A stretch of 64,000 bases of DNA from NCBI RefSeq assembly GCF_017916325.1, contig NC_090170.1, positions 994,001 through 1,058,000 of the forward strand, given 5' to 3'. The notes under the pieces are model-generated. The model had not been told where the DNA came from. It was given only the letters and a program-made list of their open reading frames with translations, and made no database searches. The stretch is from Leishmania martiniquensis. Its lineage: Eukaryota; Euglenozoa; Kinetoplastea; Trypanosomatida; Trypanosomatidae. The first letter of the stretch is position 1, and every line of letters starts with the position of its first letter. Positions 10,477-20,200 of this stretch are shown here, one piece after another. The position numbers and the translations under genes are program-made.

Positions 10477-12608
10477 AAACGACATCTGTGCGCATCCTCC
10501 ACCGAACCTCGACGCACCTTGCCCCTTTTGCCTCTGGCCGCCTTTTCGTTTCTCCCCCCTTCTCTCTCTCTCTGGAATCCGCTGCGATGGGCTGTGTTGG
10601 AGCTTGCTTCCGGCTGTGTGAGGGTCATTGAGGATTTGGCTGCGTTTCCTTTCGTTCTTCGCCGAGCCTTCAGACGGGCAGCGGTGATGGTGACGGCGAC
10701 CGAAGGTTTTTTTCGAACATAGAGCAACTCCACTTCATGCCGTGTGAGCATGTGGGTGCGGAAAAGAAAGAACATGCGAGGGGGAGGGGGGAGAGTAGTG
10801 GTGGTGGTGGTGGGGTGATGATGATGGGGCAGGCTCGAGAGGTGTGTGGGGAACGTACAAGGGCTGCTTCTGCTTCTCTTCGTGTTTTCCCTTCACATTT
10901 TCACTCGCTCTGGTCTGGTGTGTGTGTGTGTGTGTTTTCCTATTCTGCTTGCCGTTGTCTCTCTCTCTTTTCGTTGCACTTGCCACCTTTGACACTGGTA
11001 ACCTTCTCAACCCCCCCTCTTCCCCTTCTCCCTTCCTCTGTGTGTGTGTGTATTTTTCGTTTTGTTTTCGTGTTTGCTCATCTGTACGGTTCCGCTGCGC
11101 TCGCTTTTATACTGTTTCCCTTTCTTAGTGTCCCGCTATCTGTGCTTCTCGCTTCTCGATGCTCTCCTGTGCCATCGCCAGCGCTGCTGCTCTTCCTTCG
11201 CCCGCGTCGTTTTCGTCTTCCTTTGGCCTCTCCCCCTCCGGTTACCGTATTCCCATGACGCCCACGGATCTCACAGTGAGCTTCGGCTTGTGATTCTTTG
11301 TTCACCCCTTTCCCTCACCCTCCCACCTCCTCTTCGCCTCTGATGTTGGCGTTCGCATCCGCCGTGCTGTGGACGTCTGTCTTGCCTTGCTGTCCTGTCG
11401 CGTCTCCTGTATGGGAATGTGTGCGCTGGTGGGCGTGTGCTGCCAAGCTCGCATAGGGAATGATATGTTCCTCTCTCCTCCTCCCTCTCTCGCTGTCAAT
11501 ATATATATATATATGTCGCTTCCTGCTTTCCCTTGCTGCAAGGTGACTGCGAATGGTCTCACATCTTTTTCAAGGATTTCGTGTATTTGCGGTTCTTCTA
11601 CGGTTTTCTCTCTGATACGTTGCCCCGTGTGCTCTCTCTCCCCTCTTTTTATGCCTCTCTTTCTGCGTGTCTGTCTGGGTGTGTGGGCGCGGTTGTCCAC
11701 GCGGCCGCCTTTCTAGCCGCGGCCGCAAAAGGGAAGACAGAGGTGGCGGGTGCGCGTCGCTGAAGGCGCTGTGGACAGTGAAAGCTGTGTTTTTTTTTTC
11801 GCTTGCGCGTGTGTGCTTCGCTTCCAGTTGCTGTTCTGGAGAATGGAGGCTGCTTCGATTCGGGTCGTGTTTGCGTGGGCAGACTGTCCCGTTGCTTATC
11901 GTTGTTGACGCGGTGTGAGAGGGTATGTATGTTCGACCTCGGCGCCCCCGTCACGTTTTCTCCAATTGCAGCGTCCGGTCTATCCGAAGCAATAGCGAGT
12001 TTCAGCGAAATCTATGGGCAAACGAGCTGTAGCCCTGGCAGCTGTTGTGGTGTCTTCGCAAAGCACCTCTCCCATTCCTCCTGCCACCTCCCTTATCCCC
12101 CCTCCTCCTCCGCCCAAACGAGAGCGTGTGAATTCACACTGTGGCACATGTCTCTCTCAGCTCTCTGCTGATGCGATAAACACTCTTTGATGCTCCCCTC
12201 TCGATGTGCCGGAGAGCGGGATGCTCGGCACCAGCTCTCATGGCATGATGTGCTTTGCTGGTGGCGAGGAGCGGATGGGCGATCGTTCAATACATCTGCG
12301 TACTGCCCAGCGGCCCACTTCCCACGCGCCTTCTTTTCCCGCGTCCCCCCTTTTTGCTTGCCACTGTGCGAACCGCCTGCAGCTCTCTTTTCCTGACAGC
12401 CGCGCAGCCTCTTGCCAGCATCCGAACGGAGTTCGTCGGTGCAAAGCCCAACATCATCCGTTGCACTCCGTTATAAACTTCGATTCAAGCATTTCGCCTG
12501 CGTTTCTCTCCTGGCTCGCGTGGCAGGCGACGCCCAGGCCGTTTCGCACTTGCCGCCCCATCGGTCTCTGGCTTCTGCTCCCTTCGAAGGTTCTCTAGGG
12601 CCGCCGTC
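10477..12608. other. Intergenic region: 3' UTR of HECT gene and 5' flank of next gene
   Basis: No supported gene in 2.1 kb. It holds a GGT repeat near 10800-10813, GT repeats near 10918-10933 and 11039-11051, a TA microsatellite at 11499-11514, and two GCGGCCGC octamers near 11701-11727. Poly-Y tracts thicken to the right. A good acceptor AG for the next gene is at 12398-12399, with no ATG between it and 12609. Confidence 0.6.
11499..11514. repeat. TA dinucleotide microsatellite
   Basis: A pure TA run in otherwise GC-rich, pyrimidine-rich intergenic DNA. It is one of five similar tracts, all between + strand genes. Confidence 0.9.
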
Positions 12609-13793
12609 ATGGCAACAGAGGACGAGTTGCGGGAGCTTCTCCCGAAGATGCAATTCAACAAGGAGTTCAGGAAGAAGCAGAAGTACAGGTACAGAAAACG
12701 CGTCGAGGCGCGCGAGAAGGAGCGAGCGATAGCCACCGGCAAGAAATCACCAGCCAGCGAAAAGGCCGAGGCCGCAAGCAAAGTCACAAAGAAGAAGTCC
12801 ACGACGGCCAGGAAGTCTAGTGGCACCGCTGCAGCAGACGCGAGGGCGAAAAAGACGCCGAAAACGCGTGTGCCGAAGCTGAAAGTGAGCAATGTGGAAA
12901 CGGGCAAAGAGACACTGAAGAAGAAGAGGGCGCGTGAACTGGTGCAGGAAAACCGCAAAAAGCAAAAGCGTTCCGCCAAGAAGGAGCGGCCGTCAGCGAC
13001 CAAGTCTCCCCGTACTGGTGTGGTTACCACTGTCATCGTCGCTAACAAGCCTTTGAAGGCAAAGCAAGCGGCAGAAAAGGTGACGAAGGGCGAGGTGTCT
13101 GCGGTGGCCGCGCCGGCGGCATCCTTTGCGGAGCCAAAGCAGCTGCTGTCGCAAGCAGAGCGTGACCGGCAGCTGCTTTCTCGTGCAATCCGTGGCGACG
13201 ATCTGCTTGGCAGCGACCCATCCACTGGCGCTGACGATGGCGCAGCGTTTATTCGCCAAGAGCCCTCTCTCTACCCTGACCACGCTTTCCTTGACGATTA
13301 CGCGGAGAAGAAGCACGCCGAGGCCGTCTCGGCCGACCAGCTACTCGAAAACGCCCACCACTTTTTCAAGAGCCTCGGCAAACAAGAGCGGGCTCTTAAC
13401 AAGGTTGCCAAGGAGCACATTAAACATCTTCGCGCGGTGAACCGCCGCGGCGGAGACAAAGATGGGTTTCGATATGTTGTGCCGAAGAACGTGAAGCGGG
13501 TCGTACGAGAGCTTCTCTTGGCGCAGAAGGCGCGTGAGGGCAAAGAGGTCCCAGAGGCTCTTATCGACCCTGAGCAACTCGAGTCAACGTTCGGTGGTGA
13601 CGGAGTGGCGGAGACCTCTGAAAAGCCGGTGCGCCGCCGTCGTCGTCGAAGTTCACGCACGTACTCGGACTTTTACCAGTTCCAGGTGAGCAAGCAGTGG
13701 ACTCGTAACGCGGAGAACTTCCTCAAGCGTAGCCGACCAAACAGGATGCTCTTCGAGGCCAAAAAGCACCAGCGCACCATCAAGAATTTCTGA
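12609..13793 (+). CDS. Very basic nucleolar-type protein, possible RRP7-like rRNA-processing factor
   Basis: 394 residues, rich in Lys/Arg, with a highly charged disordered N-terminal half (Lys/Ala/Thr runs from ~45 to 165) and a more structured C-terminal half. The last ~45 residues (TYSDFYQFQ, then basic and aromatic positions to the final Phe) resemble the RRP7 C-terminal signature, where a DFYRFQ-like motif precedes a charged helix. RRP7 helps to process the 18S rRNA precursor in the nucleolus. I see no clear RRM-like domain, which RRP7 normally has upstream, so this is a weak family guess. The start is the first ATG after the acceptor AG at 12398-12399. That the gene is real is well supported by length, codon bias and position; its function is inferred from charge and one motif. 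Confidence 0.7.
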   Translation: MATEDELRELLPKMQFNKEFRKKQKYRYRKRVEAREKERAIATGKKSPASEKAEAASKVTKKKSTTARKSSGTAAADARAKKTPKTRVPKLKVSNVETGKETLKKKRARELVQENRKKQKRSAKKERPSATKSPRTGVVTTVIVANKPLKAKQAAEKVTKGEVSAVAAPAASFAEPKQLLSQAERDRQLLSRAIRGDDLLGSDPSTGADDGAAFIRQEPSLYPDHAFLDDYAEKKHAEAVSADQLLENAHHFFKSLGKQERALNKVAKEHIKHLRAVNRRGGDKDGFRYVVPKNVKRVVRELLLAQKAREGKEVPEALIDPEQLESTFGGDGVAETSEKPVRRRRRRSSRTYSDFYQFQVSKQWTRNAENFLKRSRPNRMLFEAKKHQRTIKNF

Positions 13794-15171
13794 AGCCGAT
13801 GCAGCTCGCTCGATGGTTGGGGCCCCTCCACAAGTGGCTCTTTCCTGCGGCCGTAAGACCTGGCCTGGTTGTCTTTGCTCACTGCTCTGCTTGCCGTATG
13901 TCGTTGTTTCTTCCGGTTGCTGTTGCGTGTATGGGGGGATGATGTGCGCGAGCGACATGGTAGCCCTCGATGCTGCCGGAGCTGAAGAGGGCTGAAGGGA
14001 ACGTTGCCAAAGGTGAAGAGTGGAAGGCGGGCAGGGGCACTTCTCTGCTTTCGTGCTCAAAGACGGATACCGCAGACGCTTCCGTGCTGCTCTCCGCCTA
14101 CCCGAGACGGACACGATCCGCACCGTCGAGGGCGTGAGGACGGCTTCGCTCAGTTTCCTTTCTTGCCTCACTCCTTCACTTTTCCCTGCTTACCGCTTCT
14201 CGCACCCCGTTCTCTCTGCGCCTCCAACGCTACCGTCAAGGGCGGTGAGTGCTGATGGCTTCTGCTCTTCCGCGATACGCACGCGTACTACACTGTGGCC
14301 GTGCAGTGTGCTAATGCTGTCTTGGCGAAGGGGGGGTCCCGTCTAAGAGAGACTCTCTGGAGCGAAGCGCACCCGCCCAAAGGAGAGGGCGAGCACTCTT
14401 CGTCGAGCCAATGCGCATGCGTGTGGCGGAAACGTACTGTGTACGCACTGACCCTCACCAGGGCATGTCCTGGTGAAGACAGATATCTCCGCGTATGCGG
14501 CGGTGTCCGTCGGCATGTTGGCCATGGATGCCGGCTGTCATGGGCCGTTTTTTTTTTGTTCTTTGCTGTTTGTTTGTATTCGAATAAGAGTGCATGTGGG
14601 CGTAACGGTAATGCGCGATTAGCCATTCACCCTCAGAGATGCAGGCAGCATAAAACGGAGAGACGCGACTGCGGGCTGAGCAGTGCCGAGGCACAGGGGG
14701 GCGCGCGGAGACGTCTCGGAGTGTGCCCCCGCCCCATGAGAGCGCCACAAAGGAACTGAAAAAGCCACTTGTTTTGTTCGCTTCCAGTTGCCCGAGGAAG
14801 AACCACATTGCTTGGCCTTGTGTTTTTGCTCGCACAGTTTCACACGTGATGAGGCTACCGCCCTCCAATTAGCGCACTAGAATCTATGCTCCTGAGCTCT
14901 GCTCTTCACATTTGCCGCGTCCGCAGTTTTCTTCTCTCCTTCCCCCCTCCGCACTTATCACTGCCTTCGTTGCCTTTGTGTGTGTGTGTGCGTGCCGCCA
15001 ACGCCAAACGGCGCCCGCGTCTGTGAGCTGAACGTCGCTGGCGCACAACATGCGCACGCCCACTCCACGAAAAGAGTTACACACAAAGTGACCTACACAA
15101 CAGCGCGGCTCCGCCCCTCCTCTCTCCCCATTTCTCTCTCCCCAAGTTCGGAGAGGCGCGCCCACGAAAAA
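13794..15171. other. Intergenic region
   Basis: No supported gene in 1.4 kb. It has a T10 run at 14548-14557, a GT repeat near 14975-14990, and C/T-rich tracts ending in AG at 15145-15146, only 26 nt before the Nop53 start. Confidence 0.6.
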
Positions 15172-16179
15172 ATGGGCCGTCAAAAGTCTCGCAACTTGTG
15201 GAATAACGATGCGGGCACCAAGTGTCTGAATCGCCCTCCACAGGTTGCTGTTGCCAAAGGGTGGCAGGTGACGCCAGACCTCCTGCCGGCCAAGCCGCTG
15301 GCTCCGCGTCGGCGCAAGTACGCACCGATCCGCCCCAACAACCGCGACGCCGTAGCAACTCCGCTTGGTGGTCAGAGCTACAACCCGGTGGATGCAGAGC
15401 ATCAGGAGGCCCTTGGCAAAGCTGTTCGCCAGCTCACCAAGAAGAAGCTTAAGGACGAGAAGTTTGTGAAGATGATGATGCTGGGCCGCGGCAATAAGTA
15501 CACCGGCAACTTCTCGGCGGACAAAACATGGGAGGAGGAGGTGCAGGAGTCGGCGCCGGTGACTGCGAAGCCGCCAAAAAAGAAGACTACAAAGGCCGCG
15601 CCTTCCTCTAGCGGGGCGTTACTGTCTTCTACCCCCTCTTCCATGCGAAGCGCTGCGGCGCCACAGGGCAACAGTGTCAAGGCTGCCGCTGCTTCTGCGG
15701 CTGTAGCGAAGGATCGCAAGGCGGCAAAGAAAAAGAAGACAAGGAAGGCAACGGCAGAGGAAGCCAAGCGTGCCATGGTACATCGGCGTCACCCACATCG
15801 CGATACCATCACGAGAGAAACCGATGAGCTCGATGAGCTGCTCGCTACACACGCGGCCAAGCTGAAGAAGCGCGAAGCGGCGCGGCAGAAGCGTCGTGCG
15901 GCGAAGAAGGAAAACCTCACCGTCAAGCATTACGGCCGATACTATCACACCCCCTTAGCCCTCGACGTCATGCCGACTGACAAGCTCGTTGGCTCCTTGC
16001 GTCACCTCAGCGGCGGATATGTGCACCCCGTCATGGAGCGCATGAAATCGCTCGAGGAGCGCAATTTAGTGCCGGCACGCATGCGCCACACGTACAACAA
16101 GCGCAAGGTGCTGAAGCCCAAGGATGAGGTGCGCGTGAAGCGGGAGGAGTTTGGCGTCATGCCACAGACGAGCTTTTGA
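15172..16179 (+). CDS. NOP53: Nop53/GLTSCR2-like 60S ribosome biogenesis protein
   Basis: 335 residues, highly basic. The hallmark GGQSYNPVDAEHQEALGKAV (around residues 63-82) matches the SYNP/EDHQ motif of Nop53, called GLTSCR2 or PICT1 in animals. A Lys/Ala-rich middle follows, then a basic helical C-terminal part with YYHTPLALD, DKLVGSLRHL and RMKSLEERNLVPAR, in the order expected for the family. In yeast Nop53 recruits the Mtr4-exosome to late pre-60S particles for maturation of the 5.8S/ITS2 end, and acts in the nucleolus. The frame is open upstream to 14980, but that part is non-ATG or low complexity; ATG 15172 follows a C/T tract and AG at 15145-15146 and starts MGRQKSRNLW. It is one of three probable nucleolar genes in this run. 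Confidence 0.85.
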   Translation: MGRQKSRNLWNNDAGTKCLNRPPQVAVAKGWQVTPDLLPAKPLAPRRRKYAPIRPNNRDAVATPLGGQSYNPVDAEHQEALGKAVRQLTKKKLKDEKFVKMMMLGRGNKYTGNFSADKTWEEEVQESAPVTAKPPKKKTTKAAPSSSGALLSSTPSSMRSAAAPQGNSVKAAAASAAVAKDRKAAKKKKTRKATAEEAKRAMVHRRHPHRDTITRETDELDELLATHAAKLKKREAARQKRRAAKKENLTVKHYGRYYHTPLALDVMPTDKLVGSLRHLSGGYVHPVMERMKSLEERNLVPARMRHTYNKRKVLKPKDEVRVKREEFGVMPQTSF

Positions 16180-16870
16180 GGAGCATAAGACAGAGCTGTG
16201 CTTCATGCGGCCCTGTGTATGCTGGGCCTGCTCCCTTAATGGCGCAAGCAGCATTGCATCCTAGCTGTTCTCGTGTGCAGCACTCTTTCCCAGAAGCTTT
16301 GCGGAGCCGCATGCTGCGTTTTGTTTGGTCTGTTTCGCTGTTCTAAAGGTGTGACTAACGTGTGAGGTTCGTGGCAACGCATTTGTTGACGGTGTCTCGG
16401 AGCACGAATCGCTTGTTGCGACGGCTACTTCTGACGCCCTCCTCACCTGAGCAGGTGCTTGTCTTTCTTTCTTCGAGTAAATCACTGGCCTTTGCTATTC
16501 CAAGAATGTAGTGGAGGGATGATGCCAGGTGCCGGCGTGATGCGCAGTTGGGGGGTGGCAATGTTGACGAAACTGGAATGCTTCCGAGAAGCGCCCCTGG
16601 CCATAGAGCGGAAAGTCTGAGGCAGGGTTCACGGGAGCGTATGTGAGAGCACGATCGCATCCCTCGCTTCACCGTCACGCATGCCACGGGGCGCGTGCGG
16701 GCTCGCAGAGGGCTCGTCTCCTTTCCCCTTCCCCCTCTTTGCACTCTCCAGCCCATCGCCTCACCCCTCTTCCCTTCCTCTCATCGATTGCCGAACTTCT
16801 GTCTTCCCGTTTTCCGCCCACGATGTGTGTCTGCGTGGGGCTTTTCTGCATGGCACCTCGAAAGCACTGC

Positions 16871-16894
16871 ACACATATATACATATATATATAT
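16871..16894. repeat. TA-rich microsatellite
   Basis: An ACACATATATACATATATAT core extended by more TA. The same core of at least 20 bases recurs at 39784 upstream of the reductase gene. Confidence 0.9.
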
Positions 16895-17076
16895 GCTGCG
16901 CCTGTGATTGTTGTGGCTACTGCTGCCGCTGCCGCTCTACCCGCCACCGCCCCCATACCACTCAACGCCCTCACTCTGATCTCCCCGATTGATTGAAGCG
17001 TTTCGAAGAGGACGAAGGGCATACAATCGCCTCTGCGCTTGCGGGTAGTAGGCAGCCTCTGTCTTTTTTTTGTCTC

Positions 17077-17078
17077 AG
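17077..17078 (+). promoter_or_regulatory. Candidate spliced-leader acceptor for p115/Uso1
   Basis: The tract CTCTGTCTTTTTTTTGTCTC directly precedes this AG. No ATG lies between here and 17253, which supports that ATG as the start. A second acceptor-like AG is at 17194-17195. Confidence 0.5.
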
Positions 17079-17252
17079 TGCCCCCCTCCCCACGAAGCGG
17101 GGCCAAGCGAAGGCTATTTCGAATCTATCGCACCTGGAAGTAACGCAGCGGGGGATACCGTAGAAAGGTGTGAACCCGCTGTGCTTCTCTCCCAGCCTTT
17201 TCGGTGCTGCTTTTGTTTCGATCTCCCCCTTCCCTCTTTTTCGTTACCCATA

Positions 17253-20200
17253 ATGAGCTTCCTCTTCAAGGCGGTATTGGGGCAGCGCGTGGTGCATCCC
17301 CCTCCGCCGGCCACTGACAAGGCGCCGCAAGCCGCGGCAACCGGTGCACGTTGTAGCAAGGCGTCAGCAGTGCCTCCTGGGAAGCTGGCAAGTGCATCGC
17401 TGGCCACCAACGGAGATCACGGCAGCACCTCCACGACAAAGCCGGGCGGTGCGGCTGCGCGATCGCCTTCTCCACCTGCCGGGCCGGTTAATAACTCACC
17501 GACGCTTTTAGGGGGGCCACATTTGTCGCCTCTCTCCACATTGCCGTCACCGCGACCAAGCACATCAACGCGGACGCTGCTTCTGCGCATCGAAGGCTGC
17601 ATCATGGCACAGGATATTCGTGACGCGCAGCGCGACCTCTTACGCTGCGCTGACCTCCCATACGCTCTGGACACGACGTCGCTGAAGGCGCTGCTTGAAT
17701 TACTTCTCAATCACGCCGAGGACGAGTCCATCACGGAGCCGACGCTGCAGCTGCTTGCCAACGCCACAGACTTGGACAAGTATCCGGACCAAGTGGAGGT
17801 GAACCGTCGCATCGTGGATGTCACTATGGCGGCCAAGAGGAACGCGAGGGACGCACTGCTTGAGCACCTCGTGGACTCGGTACCATTGCTGCTAGACGCT
17901 ATGAAAACAACAGCCCCGTTCTGGAACCGGTACAATGTCGTCGTCCTGCTCCAGCGACTGGAGGCGTTCGACTCCTATAAGTTGAATCAGGCACTGCTAG
18001 GCGCCCGCGGCATCAGCGTGTTGCTGGATGCCCTGAACGAAGTCGAGCACAATCACCAGCTGCGTAACCAAGCCTTGGCGCTTCTCACGTCGTTGACCTT
18101 GGCCGATGCGGAGCTGCAGACCCTTCTCGCCTTCCACAACGCCTTCGACTCGCTATTTGATGTGATCGAGCGTGAGGGCGGTGAGAGGCATGCCAACTCG
18201 ATTGTGAAGGACTGCTTGACGGTTGTACACAACATGCTCCGCTCAAACAAGGCAACTCAGAAGCTCTTCCGTGAAATGGGCTGTGCTGCACGGCTGGCAG
18301 CCCTCTTCGAATCCGTTCCATCCGAGCTAGTGGCGTGCACGGTGGCGGCTCACCGCCACAAGGGTGCTGGCAGCAGTCCTTCAGGGCAGATTTACCCCCA
18401 GCCGATAGTGTTGACGGAGAAGCTGGAGGCACTCCTTGACGCAATCAAGAGGTCCGACACAATGCTTAACGTGCTCATGTCCGTTTCCATTCTCGCGTGC
18501 ATCCTGCGCGGCACCGACGATGGGGAGGAGGAGCGACACTCGACGCAAGAAGCCCTTCTTCGATGCGGTCTTCTGAGCCCACTAACGCGCCTCGCATTCA
18601 GCGGACTGGCCATCGACGATGCCACCCGCATCGAGTCCGTGCGGGTGCTGGCGTTGCTTCTGAGTGGCTCAAAGCAGACGGTGGAGGAGTGGCTTGACCT
18701 GCAGCCCGTCACGACTCTGGTTCGAGATACTCTACCATACACTGTGCAAGTGTGGCCTGCCCCGCGCGCGTTGCTCTCGTATGTTTGTGAAACAACGGAC
18801 ACAACCCTCGTCAGCGCTGGCGTGCAGCTCTTCACAGCGCTGCTGAGCGTGCCTGCCTTTCAAAAGCGCTTGGTAGGCGTGTTCCTGAACGGCTTGGTGC
18901 CGCCGGCTCCAGAGTTTGGAGGCGGCGGCGGCAGTAGTGCCACCGCGCAGGGGTCGACTGCGACTTCACGAGACCGTGCCCACACGGTCAATGACAGCGC
19001 CGTCAGAGCGGATACGCATTGTGGTGTGGCTCTCGCGCATGTGTTGCTCTCGTCACAAACGCCGGCTGTGAAGAAATTTTATGCCGCGCAGGTCCTGCGC
19101 GCGCTCGTTGCGGTGCCTGGCGCGTCTCCAGTGGTTCAGGCCCTTGTGCACTCGTCTGTACCACCGCACTTGCAGTCGTTGGCGCTAGAGGGCTTTGTGA
19201 AAGCGCAGCCGGGGTGGACACTGTCCACTCGCTTGCCGCCCTCTTTCTTCAACTACATCGCTACCTTCCTGCTTTTCTGCCTCAGCGGCGGCGCGGCAGG
19301 GCAGCAGGTCAACACGGCGGCTCTCGGGGCCTACGTTGGTGCGTTGCTGGCCTGGATGGGCTCATGTCCCTCTGCGGCGGCCGCGTTCGTTGAGGAAGTG
19401 TCATGGGGAGAGGCGCTGCTGCACCAGGCTCGCCGCGAGGGCGCCGCCCATCTTCGGCTGTGGTCGGCCGTACTGATAGCAAGTGCCTGCGTCATGTCCC
19501 AGAAGGTGACCACAGCCACGGCGGCCGCAACGGTTCTCGCGCAGCGCTTTTTGCAGATGGTCGGTAGTGGTGCGTCTCTTGACACAATCCTCTTCGACGT
19601 TCAAGCCAGCACGCCGGGGTGGCAACACCCTGTGGTGAGCGGACTGCGAGCGCAGAACCCTAGCCCGTACGATGAGGACATTGTGGCTATGGTGGAGCAG
19701 CTTGTGGCGGAGTTCAAACGCCTGTTGGCCAGCGTTGCGGCATCTTCGTCACAGACGCCGTTCACGACGATGGCATTGCCGCTGCCCACACAATCGGGAC
19801 AACCGCATTCAGATGAGGCGCTGAAAAAGCACAGAGTCGCGTTGCCGTCCCTTGCACCGCCGCCGCCTTGTGGCCCCCGTGTTGCGTCCCTCACAAGCCT
19901 CGGACAGAGCACTATGTCATCTGCCGACTACCGCGTCGAGCCACCCCCACCGCAACCACTCGACCCCACATCGCACCCGGTAGTAGCCCCTCTCGGCCTA
20001 GATGCACAAACACGTGAGATACTGGCGGCGCTACAAGCGGAGCTAGAAGCCGCCCGCGCGGAGAAGGCGAGTCTCTCGAACGCGCTAGAAGAGTGGCGAG
20101 AGAGAGCCGAGCACATCTCTGCTCAGTGCGCTGCCCTAGAGGAGGAGCGGCAGCAGAGACGTGCCGCGGAAGCAGCGGAAGAAGAGCGCGTGCGAGGAGA

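Larger units (their letters stand above)
16180..17252. other. Intergenic region
   Basis: No supported gene in 1.1 kb. It carries a TA-rich microsatellite at 16871-16894, then strongly C/T-rich DNA with acceptor-like AGs at 17077-17078 and 17194-17195. Confidence 0.6.
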